A stretch of DNA of 64,000 nucleotides from CAXXIC01 sp049315325 (GCA_049315325.1 JBMOKJ010000007.1:91247-155246), one strand, 5' to 3'. Positions 16,763 to 25,928 are shown, numbered from the stretch's first letter. Program-made: numbers and translations. Notes: generated from the letters alone by a model not told the origin.

Positions 16763-17923
16763 TCAATTTATTGGAACTCCCATCCAAGTGTATTTATAGA
16801 ACAATGCCTTTCTGAAAAGTTTATTCGTTCCAAAATATTTTGTCAAGAATGTTTTTTGCTCATTTAAATTAAGCATAGATTCTTTTATAATTTTATTCAA
16901 ATTAGGGAGAGAGGTCTGCAAGTTTGAACAAGGATTCTTAATTTCATTCACTTTTTGCTGCGCTGTCACAAATGATTTTTCACAATTAGTAATCATTTCT
17001 TTAATCTCTTCATCGCTTTTCTTTGGTGTGAATTGTCTATTTCTGAAATTGATAAATTCATTTAATTGATTAACTCCATTATCACAGATTGCAACAATCT
17101 TATTATAATCCTGTATCTGAATATACTCAATTTCTCTTTTTATATGTTGCAATTGATCAAAGACTAAGGAATTTTTCACTCCATTAGCATCAACTCTGCG
17201 GGCTGACGATACTAATTTATCAACTTCTGATTGACGGAAGTATTGAGTAATAGAATCTTGATAATTAAAAAATCTATTTTTGGCATTGACATTGAATTTC
17301 CCTTCATAGAATTCTTGATTAGTAATAGGATAAGATTGCAATTGCCACATCGGATCAAATGGAATGTGAGATTTAATCAACTGGCTCGGTTTAGTCTTGT
17401 AATAGTAGTTGTTTGTTTGTCTAACGAATTTTGAATTCATAACATAGCCAGATCCCCAAGTAGGGTCAAACAACATCCAGTTAGAATCAATATAGCCTGC
17501 ACACCAAGCGTGAGGAATATAATCTACAAATCCATTTTGTTTTGTATAGCCAGATATTACGTAACTTGTTATGCCACACTTCTGCAAAATATCGCAATAA
17601 AGTTCTGCAAAATCGATACATACCCCTCTCCTTTTTTTGAGAACCTTTTCAACTGTCTCCGAGCTATTTTGATAGTAGTTGATGGCAAACATATTCGCCA
17701 CATCGTACTGTATATTTTTTACAATCCAGATAAATGCTGCGCGTGATTTGTCACTCTCTTTTTGGAATTTTGAATTAAAATATCTCGCTAATGAAGAACT
17801 AGAATGAGTCATTGAATCAGGGACTTGCAGTGCCACTTTATCAAGCGTAGAATAATCCGCTACATTCTGAGCCGATAACTTCAAGATGAAAAAAGTGAAA
17901 ATTATGATAATTGAAATTCTCAT
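16763..17923 (-). CDS. Secreted transglutaminase-like cysteine protein
   Basis: 386 residues. A signal peptide covers about residues 1-19 (hydrophobic IIIIFTFFILKLSAQ). The transglutaminase-like core carries a complete triad: Cys102 (RRGVCIDFAELY), His138 (IPHAWCAGY) and Asp153 (LFDPTWGSGY). It resembles the Bacteroidetes secreted transglutaminase-like group, some annotated as kyphoscoliosis-peptidase-like. The C-terminal 200 residues are helical and polar, with no domain I recognise. It lies 20 bases upstream of nothing co-directional except hemG's end at 17943 and may be read from the haem cluster. Substrate unknown; unlike the DUF3857 gene at 1724 it should be catalytically competent. Confidence 0.8.
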   Translation of the reverse strand: MRISIIIIFTFFILKLSAQNVADYSTLDKVALQVPDSMTHSSSSLARYFNSKFQKESDKSRAAFIWIVKNIQYDVANMFAINYYQNSSETVEKVLKKRRGVCIDFAELYCDILQKCGITSYVISGYTKQNGFVDYIPHAWCAGYIDSNWMLFDPTWGSGYVMNSKFVRQTNNYYYKTKPSQLIKSHIPFDPMWQLQSYPITNQEFYEGKFNVNAKNRFFNYQDSITQYFRQSEVDKLVSSARRVDANGVKNSLVFDQLQHIKREIEYIQIQDYNKIVAICDNGVNQLNEFINFRNRQFTPKKSDEEIKEMITNCEKSFVTAQQKVNEIKNPCSNLQTSLPNLNKIIKESMLNLNEQKTFLTKYFGTNKLFRKALFYKYTWMGVPIN

Positions 17924-17942
17924 AAACCAATTATTCTATGCT

Positions 17943-19322
17943 TTATTTTACTCCTTCTGCCAAATTCTTTCCTTGCAAAATTCGATCCGCCATGCCAATT
18001 CCGTTACGAAGATTCCCACCAATGAAGAAACCAGGGTATTGTTTTTCGATTTGATCGACCGCTGCAAAGCGTGCTTCACAGTCTGCACCATATTGTGGAA
18101 TTGCTTCTCGATAACGGAAAATACGTAACAAATCTGGTTGAAACGACTTCAAGCCCATAATGCTGCACATCTCTTTTTCAACGTATTGCATAATAGCCTC
18201 GTTACTCAGTCCGTGAATTTCGGGGCGGCGAACGCCTCCCATAAAGACAGACAACATCGCTCCACCTTCTGGTGCTCGGTTTTTGAGAAATGCCGATGGA
18301 AACAGCACACCCAAAATGTCGCGTTTTTCTTTGAACGAGATCAATCCGCCGAAAGCGTCGAGTTCAAATCCATTCCACTGCTTGAATCCAAGTGAAACCT
18401 GTACCACTTTGGCATAAAGCAAGTTAGTTATTTTATCTAAAGTCGTTTTTTCGACAAATGGCAGCATCTTTTCCAGTTCGTGCGCTCCCACCGTGGTGAT
18501 TACTTGCTTTGCTTGGATAACGATTTCTTCTCCTTTCGTGTTGATTCCTTTGATGATATATTGTCCGTTTTCGGGTGTGATGGTGAGGTTGTTGATTCCG
18601 AGAATGAATTTATCTGTTCCGGCCGATTGCTGAAGCGCTTTCATAAAGTTGGTCAACCCGCCTTCCACCGAGAAGATGCGGTTGCTCTCTTTCTTCTTCG
18701 GTTTGGGTTGTGTTTTCGCCTTTTCGCGCCCCATCTTGATGGCTCCGCCAATGAAGCTGCCGTATTTCTGCTCCAAGTTATAGAGTTTTGGCAAGGCAAA
18801 CCGCGGTACAAGGTACGCCGGATCGCCTGCATACACACCAATGATAAAGGGATCTATCGCGTAATCGAGGAAACTGTTTCCCATTCTGCGTTTCACCAGT
18901 TCGGCGAGGCTTTCGTTGGGATTCGTGCCGGCTTTGCGGAAGGGTTCTCCCAATATACACAACTTGTCGTAGAGCGTAAACAACGGCGTTGTGATGCCGC
19001 CCATCAATCCTGAAGGAAGTGCCTCCCAACGTCCATCTTTCAGCACATAGCGTTTGTTGACTGTGTCGGCAGCTCGTTCGAGCGTGCAAAGGTATTTCAA
19101 ATCTTCGAACAACTCTCCCACCGTTTCGTTGCTCATCACGCCTGTGCTTGGTCCATTCTCGAAGGTAAAACCCTCTTCCGATGAGGTCTGAATTGCTCCA
19201 CCGACAAATGGGTTGCGGTCTATTACCAAAAAATTCTTCCCTGCTTTGTTCAGGTAATGAGCGGTCGTCAGTCCGGTAAGTCCTGCGCCGATAATGACAA
19301 TGTCAGTTTGTAGTGGGGTCAT
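17943..19322 (-). CDS. hemG: Protoporphyrinogen oxidase (HemY-type, FAD)
   Basis: 459 residues. The FAD-binding motif IIGAGLTGLTTAHYL is at residues 10-24, followed by VIDRNPFVGGAIQT, and a C-terminal FAD contact at GIGMADRILQGKNLAEG. It oxidises protoporphyrinogen IX to protoporphyrin IX. Because hemN is present upstream, the protoporphyrin branch is more likely than the coproporphyrin branch. It is the last gene of the haem cluster, 66 bases after hemN, with a perfect hairpin (19343-19375) in the gap. Naming varies (hemG or hemY); the family is not in doubt. Confidence 0.92.
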   Translation of the reverse strand: MTPLQTDIVIIGAGLTGLTTAHYLNKAGKNFLVIDRNPFVGGAIQTSSEEGFTFENGPSTGVMSNETVGELFEDLKYLCTLERAADTVNKRYVLKDGRWEALPSGLMGGITTPLFTLYDKLCILGEPFRKAGTNPNESLAELVKRRMGNSFLDYAIDPFIIGVYAGDPAYLVPRFALPKLYNLEQKYGSFIGGAIKMGREKAKTQPKPKKKESNRIFSVEGGLTNFMKALQQSAGTDKFILGINNLTITPENGQYIIKGINTKGEEIVIQAKQVITTVGAHELEKMLPFVEKTTLDKITNLLYAKVVQVSLGFKQWNGFELDAFGGLISFKEKRDILGVLFPSAFLKNRAPEGGAMLSVFMGGVRRPEIHGLSNEAIMQYVEKEMCSIMGLKSFQPDLLRIFRYREAIPQYGADCEARFAAVDQIEKQYPGFFIGGNLRNGIGMADRILQGKNLAEGVK

Positions 19323-19342
19323 TTTGTTTGTTTATTATCAAC

Positions 19343-19375
19343 AAAGCTAACAGGTTTTGAAAACCTGTTAGCTTT
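19343..19375. repeat. Perfect palindromic hairpin between hemN and hemG
   Basis: AAAGCTAACAGGTTT (19343-19357) pairs with AAACCTGTTAGCTTT (19361-19375), 15 bp with a 3-base loop. It fills half the gap. It could attenuate hemG or stabilise the hemN message; there is no clear T-run on the minus strand, so I do not call it a terminator. Confidence 0.7.
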
Positions 19376-19388
19376 AGTATTTGCAATT

Positions 19389-20768
19389 TTACACCGTTTT
19401 CGAATACCTCATCCCAGTTTTGCTTTCTGCCAAAAGCGGATCGAACAGCATCGCGACGTTGCGCAACACAAATTTTCCCTCGGCAAGAATGGTCAGTTGC
19501 CCGTCATTCCAATCTACGAGATTATCTTCCATAAATTGTTGTAAATCAGATGATTTAAATGCAGTAATCTGAATCAATTCATCGTATTCCAAATGAATAT
19601 TTTTGGCAATTTGTTTCAGGTCGATGTAGTGATTACACATCAACTCTTCGATGACCGAGCGGCAGATTTTATCGCGCGTCGTCAGGATATAGCCTTTTTC
19701 GGGCGCGATGCTTTTTTGCTCAATCGTTTCGACGTATTTCACAGTATCTTTCACGTTTTGGATGTAAGCGCCATCGAGTTGTGTGATGGAGGTCGAGCCA
19801 AACGCATAGACCTGTCCGGTTTGCGATTGGGTGCAGTAGCCCATAAAGTTGCGGTGCAGCGTCCGGTCGCTAAGTGCCTGAGCCATTTCATCTTCCGGTC
19901 GGGCAAAGTGGTCGAGTCCAATAGCTGTGTAGCCAGCTTCGGTCATCAACTGAAACGCGCGATCGAACATCGACAGCTTCGAAGTCGCATCGGGAATGCC
20001 GTGCTCTTCCAGCTTCTTTTGCGCTTCTTTCACCCACGGAACGTGAGCATAAGAGAAGGTGACGATGCGATGTGGTGCAATTTCTATCGCTTCCCAAATG
20101 GTTTCGGCAAAGCTTTCGACCGTTTGTCCGGGCAATCCATACACGAAGTCGAGGTTCACGTGTATCCCTTTATTTCTCAGATAATCAACCACTTCCTTTA
20201 CTGGTAGTTTCGATGTTCGACGGTTGATGATGTCGAGCACTTTGTGGCTAAAGTCTTGTATTCCGATGCTGATGCGGTTGAATCCCAACGCTCCCAGTTC
20301 GTCCATTTGACGGTGCGTAAGGTGTGCTGGATTGCATTCCATCGCGATATCTGCTCCTTCGGCAAAGGTGAAATGTTTTCGAACAAGGTTCATCACCTGC
20401 GCAATCAAATCCAACGATACCGAATTGGGTGTTCCACCGCCCCAATGTATTTGCGTCACAGGGCGTGATTTATCGATGTGAATAGCAACGGCTTCGAACT
20501 CCGCCTTCATGGCTTCGAAATAGCGGTCGATAAAGGTTTTCGTGCGCGTTAACTCCGTATTGCAACCACAGAAGTGGCACAGTTGTGGACAAAACGGCAC
20601 ATGGAAATAAAACGACACGTTCTGCGGCTGTTGCGAGTTCGACAGTTTCAATTGCTTGATGTATTCCTCTTCAGAGAAGCCACTTTGGAAGAAGTTCGCC
20701 GGAGGATAGCTCGTGTAGCGAGGCCCCGGTTTATCGTATTTCTTGATTATATCTGGTTGTATGAGCAT
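19389..20768 (-). CDS. hemN: Oxygen-independent coproporphyrinogen III oxidase (radical SAM)
   Basis: 459 residues, normal for HemN. The radical-SAM cluster is CPQLCHFC, with Cys60, Cys64 and Cys67 plus the family's extra Cys69. Other HemN stretches are YTSYPPANFF, IHWGGGTPNS and IGLDHFARPEDEM. It decarboxylates coproporphyrinogen III to protoporphyrinogen IX without oxygen, as suits an anaerobe. It lies between hemE and hemG in the minus-strand cluster. Confidence 0.96.
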   Translation of the reverse strand: MLIQPDIIKKYDKPGPRYTSYPPANFFQSGFSEEEYIKQLKLSNSQQPQNVSFYFHVPFCPQLCHFCGCNTELTRTKTFIDRYFEAMKAEFEAVAIHIDKSRPVTQIHWGGGTPNSVSLDLIAQVMNLVRKHFTFAEGADIAMECNPAHLTHRQMDELGALGFNRISIGIQDFSHKVLDIINRRTSKLPVKEVVDYLRNKGIHVNLDFVYGLPGQTVESFAETIWEAIEIAPHRIVTFSYAHVPWVKEAQKKLEEHGIPDATSKLSMFDRAFQLMTEAGYTAIGLDHFARPEDEMAQALSDRTLHRNFMGYCTQSQTGQVYAFGSTSITQLDGAYIQNVKDTVKYVETIEQKSIAPEKGYILTTRDKICRSVIEELMCNHYIDLKQIAKNIHLEYDELIQITAFKSSDLQQFMEDNLVDWNDGQLTILAEGKFVLRNVAMLFDPLLAESKTGMRYSKTV

Positions 20769-20934
20769 AATTTTATTTTAAATGAACGCAAAGGAGCGAA
20801 GACGCAAAGTAAACAAACATTCTAATAGAATAGTTTCTCAGCAAAGGTTGTTTTATTAACAAAGAAACGCAAAGATAATACTAATTATTTCTGCGTTTCT
20901 CAGTTCTTATGAATAGAATTATGGTTGCTTTTAT

Positions 20935-20968
20935 TTTAAGCCCCTCCTTGGGAGGGGTTGGGGAGGTC
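20935..20968. repeat. C/G-rich repeat AAGCCCCTCC...GGGGTTGGGGAGG, copy 2
   Basis: Near-identical to 15541-15574 and ending one base before the hemE stop codon. CCCCTCC and GGAGGGG form a 7-bp stem. The rest of the hemE-hemN gap (20769-20934) has short AACGCAAAG / CTGCGTTTCT repeats and no gene. Confidence 0.6.
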
Positions 20969-20969
20969 T

Positions 20970-22001
20970 CTATCTTCCCCAGTCCACACGTTTCACCCAA
21001 TCGGATAAGAACTTGGCGTTTTCGTAAGGCAATCCGGGCATAAATCCATGACCGAGGTTTAGAATCCAGTTTTGATTGTTTTTCCCGAACTCAATGTAAG
21101 GCTGCAAGCGTTTCTCCATCTCCTCTTGCGAAGCGTAGAGCAAGCGTGGGTCGATGTTCCCTTGCAATCCGATGGCAGGATGCACCAGTTTACGTGCCAT
21201 TTCGAGCGGCGTTTGCCAGTCGATGCTCAGGAAGTCGCAATCTTCGGGCGTAATAGCAGTAATGCCTGCTCCAATTCCTTTTGGGAAGAAGATAAACGGC
21301 ACCTTCTTGTCGCGCACCACTTTCGCAATACGCTTCACAGACGGCATAAACAGCTCCTGATACAAATCAAACGGCAGCAGACCAGCGTGCGTGTCGAACA
21401 GTTGGAAAACGTCCACCCCATGCGCCAGTTGTCCTTCAATATAGGTAATGGTCAAGTCCGTCACGATGTCGATCAATTGCTTAGTCTCTTCGGGCTTTTC
21501 GTAAATGAAACGAATCGCATCAGGAAAATCGCCTTTTCTGCCCAATCCTTGCAACATAAACAGCAATACGGTGAGCGGCGCACCGCAAAAACCGATCAGC
21601 GGTGTGTTTTCGGGACGCGTGCGGATGATTTCATCGATTACGTCGTAGATATAGTTCAATTTCGATGGGTCTGGATGCAATCCCTCCAATGGATTTTCGC
21701 GAAACGCCAATGGATTTTCAAAAACGGGACCCGTTTCGATAAAATCCAGTCCCATTCCAAGTGCATGAGGTATCACCAAGATGTCGGAAAACAGAATGGC
21801 AGCATCCACATTCAAATCATAAATCGGAAGCAACGTCACTTCGGCCGCCACCGATGGCTTCTGCATCATTTGCCAGAAGGTATAGTTTTCTTTGATTTTC
21901 AAATAGTTGGGAAGCACTCGTCCTGCCTGGCGCATGTACCAAAATGGTGGACGTTCGGTGCGCTCTCCGCACAATGTTTTCAGCAATATCGAATTTTGCA
22001 T
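20970..22001 (-). CDS. hemE: Uroporphyrinogen decarboxylase
   Basis: 343 residues. The family signatures RPPFWYMRQAGR (near residue 18), ILFSDILVIPHALGM and GFCGAPLTVLLFML are present, as is the C-terminal NLGHGFMPGLP. It removes four carboxylates from uroporphyrinogen III to give coproporphyrinogen III, the HemN substrate. The gap upstream to hemL is unusually long (510 bases) and holds a 21-bp repeat array. Confidence 0.97.
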   Translation of the reverse strand: MQNSILLKTLCGERTERPPFWYMRQAGRVLPNYLKIKENYTFWQMMQKPSVAAEVTLLPIYDLNVDAAILFSDILVIPHALGMGLDFIETGPVFENPLAFRENPLEGLHPDPSKLNYIYDVIDEIIRTRPENTPLIGFCGAPLTVLLFMLQGLGRKGDFPDAIRFIYEKPEETKQLIDIVTDLTITYIEGQLAHGVDVFQLFDTHAGLLPFDLYQELFMPSVKRIAKVVRDKKVPFIFFPKGIGAGITAITPEDCDFLSIDWQTPLEMARKLVHPAIGLQGNIDPRLLYASQEEMEKRLQPYIEFGKNNQNWILNLGHGFMPGLPYENAKFLSDWVKRVDWGR

Positions 22002-22129
22002 GTTGAATTTTATGTTTCCTTTTATATGGTTTTGTTGCTCTATGAACGTATATTTACGCTGTCTGGTTCTTTCCGTTAGCTTTATTTAGCTTACTATACG
22101 AAATATACTTTTATAATATGCTTCTTTTG

Positions 22130-22402
22130 CCTTCCGAGGTTCGGCTGCAACCTTCCGAGGTTCGGCTACAACCTTCCGAAGTTCGGCTACAACCTTCCGA
22201 GGTTCGGCTACAATCGTCCGACACTTTTCCTCTATCTTCCGAAGATTGTCTTCTACATTCCGACGTTTGACGATTATCTTCCGAGGTTAATCGTTTATCT
22301 TCCGAGGTTCGACAATTACCTTCCGAAGCTAATCGTTGGTCTTCCGAGGTTAGTCGATTGTCATCCGAAGTTTATTCTAATTGTTCCGAAGCTCTTTCTG
22401 TT
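22130..22402. repeat. Array of 13 degenerate 21-bp repeats with TTCCGA core
   Basis: The unit is CCTTCCGAGGTTCGGCTACAA-like, with the core TTCCGA(A/G) recurring every 21 bases for 273 bases. The first four units are nearly identical and the later nine increasingly diverged (TCTTCCGAGGTTAATCG, CATTCCGACGTTTGACG and so on). The spacing is strict although the sequence drifts. All frames on both strands have stops within the array, so it is not coding. It lies between hemE and hemL, in the 5' flank of hemE. Confidence 0.85.
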
Positions 22403-22511
22403 GCATTTTAGCTTTGTCAATTATCATTATTTTAGAATAATGAAATGTCCGTCGCAAATCGTATTCTATTTTTCAAATTGACTCACTCTTTTGAATCAAA
22501 TTCTATCCCAT

Positions 22512-23804
22512 CTAGAGCTTCGCCATCGCCTCTTTTGCCGCAGCCACTGTTTTATCAATATCTTCATCGGTGTGTGCAAACGAAACGAAACCCGCCTCGA
22601 ACTGCGACGGAGCGAGATAGATGCCGCTGTCGAGCGACATTTTGAAGAACTTGGTAAAACGTGCCGTGTCGCACGTCATCACATCATCGAACGAATTCAC
22701 TTCGCTCTTTTCGGTGAAGAAAAGCGTAAACATCGACCCTACCCGATTCACAATGGCTTTCACTCCTGTTTCGGCAATCGCCTTTTCGAGTCCGGCTTCC
22801 AATCTTGCCGATTTTTGTTCCAATATTTGGTAGAAATCGGGCGTTTCATCCAGTAGTTTCAACATCGTCAGTCCGGCAGCCATGGCCAATGGATTGCCCG
22901 ACAACGTTCCTGCCTGATAAACTGGTCCTTTCGGAGCCAATTGATCCATAATCTCTTGTTTGCCGCCATACGCCCCTACGGGCAGACCGCCACCTATGAT
23001 TTTTCCGAACGTCGTCATATCAGGCACGATGCCCAAAATTTCTTGCGCTCCTCCTTTTGCGAGGCGGAATCCGGTCATTACTTCGTCGAAGATGAGTACT
23101 GCACCGTATTGCGTACAAAGTTGGCGCACGCCTTGTATAAACTCTTTCGTGGGAACGACCACTCCCATGTTTCCCGTAACGGGTTCGATAATGAGCGCTG
23201 CAATTTGGTCACCATACTCCTTGAATAATACCTCCACCGATGCCAAATCGTTGTATTTCGCAGTCAATGTGCTTTTAGCTGTTCCCGCTGTTACGCCAGG
23301 CGAATCGGGTGTGCCGAGCGTCAACACGCCCGAACCAGCTTTAATCAGAAAACTATCGTTGTGGCCATGGTAACATCCTTCGAACTTCACCACAATTTCG
23401 CGGCTGGTATATCCTCTTGCCAAGCGCAGTGCACTCATCGTCGCTTCCGTACCCGAGTTTACCATCCGCACCATGTCGATAGACGGCACCATCTTTTTGA
23501 TTTGCAATGCCATTTCTGTTTCTAGCAAAGTCGGTGCACCATAACTCGTACCGCGCTCCGCCGTTTGCTGAATAGCTTTGATTACTTCGGGATGTGCGTG
23601 TCCGAGAATCATCGGCCCCCACGAACCCACGTAGTCGATGTACTCATTCCCATCAATGTCGGTCACTTTATCGCCCTTGGCGGATGCAATAAAGAGCGGG
23701 TCTCCACCCACTCCTCTAAAAGATCTCACCGGAGAATTCACTCCTCCGGGAATATGTTGCTTCGCTTCGCCAAACGCGGCGACACTCTTATCGTAATTCT
23801 TCAT
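22512..23804 (-). CDS. hemL: Glutamate-1-semialdehyde 2,1-aminomutase
   Basis: 430 residues from ATG 23804 (MKNYDKSVAAFGEAKQHIPG); a TTG two codons upstream is less likely. The class-III aminotransferase features are GGVNSPVRSFRGVGG, NSGTEATMSALRLARG, LIFDEVMTGFR and the PLP lysine in TFGKIIGGGLPVGAYGG. It forms 5-aminolevulinate from the HemA product. In the cluster it follows hemB by 80 bases of repeat sequence. Confidence 0.97.
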   Translation of the reverse strand: MKNYDKSVAAFGEAKQHIPGGVNSPVRSFRGVGGDPLFIASAKGDKVTDIDGNEYIDYVGSWGPMILGHAHPEVIKAIQQTAERGTSYGAPTLLETEMALQIKKMVPSIDMVRMVNSGTEATMSALRLARGYTSREIVVKFEGCYHGHNDSFLIKAGSGVLTLGTPDSPGVTAGTAKSTLTAKYNDLASVEVLFKEYGDQIAALIIEPVTGNMGVVVPTKEFIQGVRQLCTQYGAVLIFDEVMTGFRLAKGGAQEILGIVPDMTTFGKIIGGGLPVGAYGGKQEIMDQLAPKGPVYQAGTLSGNPLAMAAGLTMLKLLDETPDFYQILEQKSARLEAGLEKAIAETGVKAIVNRVGSMFTLFFTEKSEVNSFDDVMTCDTARFTKFFKMSLDSGIYLAPSQFEAGFVSFAHTDEDIDKTVAAAKEAMAKL

Positions 23805-23818
23805 TGTCAATATTTATT

Positions 23819-23887
23819 TCCCGCAGATCTCGCGGATTACGCAGATTTGAAATTGGCAAATTAGCATATTTACACATTAGCACATTA
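23819..23887. repeat. Repeats between hemB and hemL (GATTACGCAGATTT and TGGCAAATTAGC families)
   Basis: CCCGCAGATCTCGCGGATT followed by ACGCAGATTT (to 23848) matches one arm of the inverted repeat at 16513-16586. It is followed by AATTGGCAAATTAGC-type text to the hemB stop, the third copy of the family at 6668 and 7957. Confidence 0.55.
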
Positions 23888-24853
23888 AAGATCGCCCAAA
23901 ACGTCCTGCGCATGGTACGTTATAATAATATCCGAGCCTGCCCGTTTAATGGAAGTCAAGATTTCGTGCGTGATGCGTTTCTCATCAATCCAACCGTTTG
24001 CCGCTGCAGCTTTCACCATCGAAAACTCACCGCTCACGTTGTAGGCCGCCACCGGAATGTTGAAGTTCGTTTTCACACGCTGTATCACATCGAGGTAACT
24101 CAATGCCGGTTTCACCATCACGATGTCTGCTCCCTCTTCGATGTCAAGCGCCACTTCGCGCAACGCTTCGTTCGTGTTAGCAGGATCCATCTGATAGGTT
24201 TTGCGGTCGCCAAACTGAGGCGCACTCTCGGCTGCTTCGCGGAAAGGTCCGTAGAATGCAGACGCATACTTCGCAGAATAGGCCATAATCGGTGTGTTAT
24301 GGAAATGATGCTCGTCCAGTGCACGGCGAATCGCACCCACCCGTCCGTCCATCATATCGCTCGGAGCAACCATGTCTACGCCTTCTTGAGCTAGCGAAAC
24401 CGATTGTTTAGCAAGCGTTACTAATGTCAAATCGTTGTCCACATCTCCGTTTACGATGGTGCCACAATGTCCGTGCGACGTATATTCGCAGTTGCAAATG
24501 TCGGCAATCAGGTACAAATCGGGTAATTCTCTTTTCAAAGCTCGAACCGCTTTCTGCACGATGCCGTTGTGTTCACACGCCACCAAACCGTGCTCGTCTT
24601 TGTGCTCAGGAATCCCAAACAAGAGAACTGACTCCAATCCCATTGCGTAAAGCTCTTTGCAACGCTCCACCAACAAATCTACAGAAAACTGAGAATTCCC
24701 CGGCATCGACTTGATGGGATTATTCACATTCGTTCCCGGACAAACAAACATCGGCATCACAAGATCGTGACGCGTAAGGATTGTTTCGCGAACCATGTTT
24801 CGCAAAACTGGCGACTGGCGCAAACGGCGCAAACGTGTAGTTGGAAATGCCAT
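23885..24853 (-). CDS. hemB: Delta-aminolevulinic acid dehydratase (porphobilinogen synthase)
   Basis: 322 residues. Both active-site lysines are seen, in YSAKYASAFYGPFR and in DIVMVKPALSYLD. The zinc-type cysteine set is present (Cys120, Cys122, Cys130 in ICNCEYTSHGHC), so this is a Zn-dependent enzyme. It condenses two 5-aminolevulinate to porphobilinogen. It is preceded in the cluster by hemD, across a 300-base tandem-repeat gap. Confidence 0.97.
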   Translation of the reverse strand: MAFPTTRLRRLRQSPVLRNMVRETILTRHDLVMPMFVCPGTNVNNPIKSMPGNSQFSVDLLVERCKELYAMGLESVLLFGIPEHKDEHGLVACEHNGIVQKAVRALKRELPDLYLIADICNCEYTSHGHCGTIVNGDVDNDLTLVTLAKQSVSLAQEGVDMVAPSDMMDGRVGAIRRALDEHHFHNTPIMAYSAKYASAFYGPFREAAESAPQFGDRKTYQMDPANTNEALREVALDIEEGADIVMVKPALSYLDVIQRVKTNFNIPVAAYNVSGEFSMVKAAAANGWIDEKRITHEILTSIKRAGSDIIITYHAQDVLGDL

Positions 24854-24868
24854 AATATATTGTTTTTG

Positions 24869-25163
24869 TTGCCAATAAGACCCAAAGGCTCTAAGCTTTC
24901 ACGAAAATAATTTTGTGTTTCTTTGCGTCCTCGTGCCTTAGTGGCTAATTCTTTTTTCTTTTCTTTCTTTTCTTGCCACGAAGACACCAAGACTCTAAGA
25001 TTTCACAAAGATAATTTTGTGTTCCTTCGTGGCTTTGTACTTTAGTGGCTAATTCTTCTTTCTTTTTCTTTCTTTTCTTGCCACGAAGACACTAGGGCTC
25101 TAAGTTTTCACAAAGATAATTTTGTGTTCCTTCGTGGCTTTGTGCCTTTGTGGCTAAATTTTC
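24869..25163. repeat. Tandem repeat of about 105 bp, nearly three copies
   Basis: Units run through GCCACGAAGACACCAAGACT, CTAAGATTTCACAAAG, ATTTTGTGTTCCTTCGTGG and TTTAGTGGCTAATTC, plus a CTTTCTTTTC-rich linker. Anchor CCACGAAGAC recurs at 24976 and 25081, a period of 105. A diverged first copy starts near 24869. The unit's two halves are inverse-complementary (CCACGAAG and CTTCGTGG). The last copy runs into hemD, and its GTGGCTAA text supplies the hemD stop codon. It fills the hemB-hemD gap. Confidence 0.8.
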
Positions 25164-25924
25164 TTCTTAGTTTCTTCTATGATCGCTTCGAAAATTCCTT
25201 GAGCGTTGGCCATCGAAGCAGTTACCACAGGATTCATCTTAAATTGCTGAATTTCAGCAGTTGTTGTGCTTCCTATTGAAGCCAATCTCAATCGCGAAAC
25301 GTCTGTTTTCCCTTCTAATAAAATCAACAAATTGCGAAAAGCCGACGGACTTGTCAGGATAATCATCTCGTATTGATCCTTTATAATCGCCTCTAAAGCT
25401 TCTTCGTTAAACTCCTCAGGCATCACCGTCCGATAAACGTCCAATCGCGTATATTCTACTTTTCCTTTGAGCGCGTTCTCCAAGGTTTGACGAGCTAAAT
25501 TCCCCAAACAGAGCAAGATATGTTCGTTTGGCTTAATTTGCTGTTGAAACGTCTTCGCCAACTCTTCACCCGTATTTCCAGGATTGACGAATGTTGCCTC
25601 ATGTCCAAACTTGAGCAATTCATCAGCAGTTTTTTTGCCAACAACCGCAATTTTAATGTGAATCGGCAACAAATAATTTCCGTTAAGCGATTCCATCTTA
25701 TCGAAAAAGTACCTCACACCATTCACGCTCGTAAACACCAACCAATGGTACATCCAAATAGTATGGAGAAGTTCTGTTTTTTCATAGTTCCACTCCTCTT
25801 CTTCAATTGCTATCGTAGGCATTGACAGCACTTTAGCTCCCTCTGAACTCAACAATCGCTCCAGCGATGCTGCCTGCTCTTTGGGTCGGGTTGAAATGTA
25901 TATTTTGTCTTGCAATAATTGCAT
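25154..25924 (-). CDS. hemD: Uroporphyrinogen-III synthase
   Basis: 256 residues, a poorly conserved family recognised from IYISTRPKEQAASLERLLSS, WLVFTSVNGVRYFFD, IAVVGKKTADEL and ILTSPSAFRNLLILLEG, and from its place after hemC. It closes and inverts ring D of hydroxymethylbilane to uroporphyrinogen III. Only 4 bases separate it from hemC. Its last codons (KKI, stop) fall in the 105-bp tandem repeat, so the repeat may have reshaped its C-terminus. Confidence 0.92.
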   Translation of the reverse strand: MQLLQDKIYISTRPKEQAASLERLLSSEGAKVLSMPTIAIEEEEWNYEKTELLHTIWMYHWLVFTSVNGVRYFFDKMESLNGNYLLPIHIKIAVVGKKTADELLKFGHEATFVNPGNTGEELAKTFQQQIKPNEHILLCLGNLARQTLENALKGKVEYTRLDVYRTVMPEEFNEEALEAIIKDQYEMIILTSPSAFRNLLILLEGKTDVSRLRLASIGSTTTAEIQQFKMNPVVTASMANAQGIFEAIIEETKKKI

Positions 25925-25928
25925 TAGT

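Noticed and set aside
22130..22402. Regularly spaced repeats that could suggest a CRISPR array
   Set aside because: Units are 21 bp back to back with a drifting sequence; there are no constant repeats separated by unique spacers and no cas genes.
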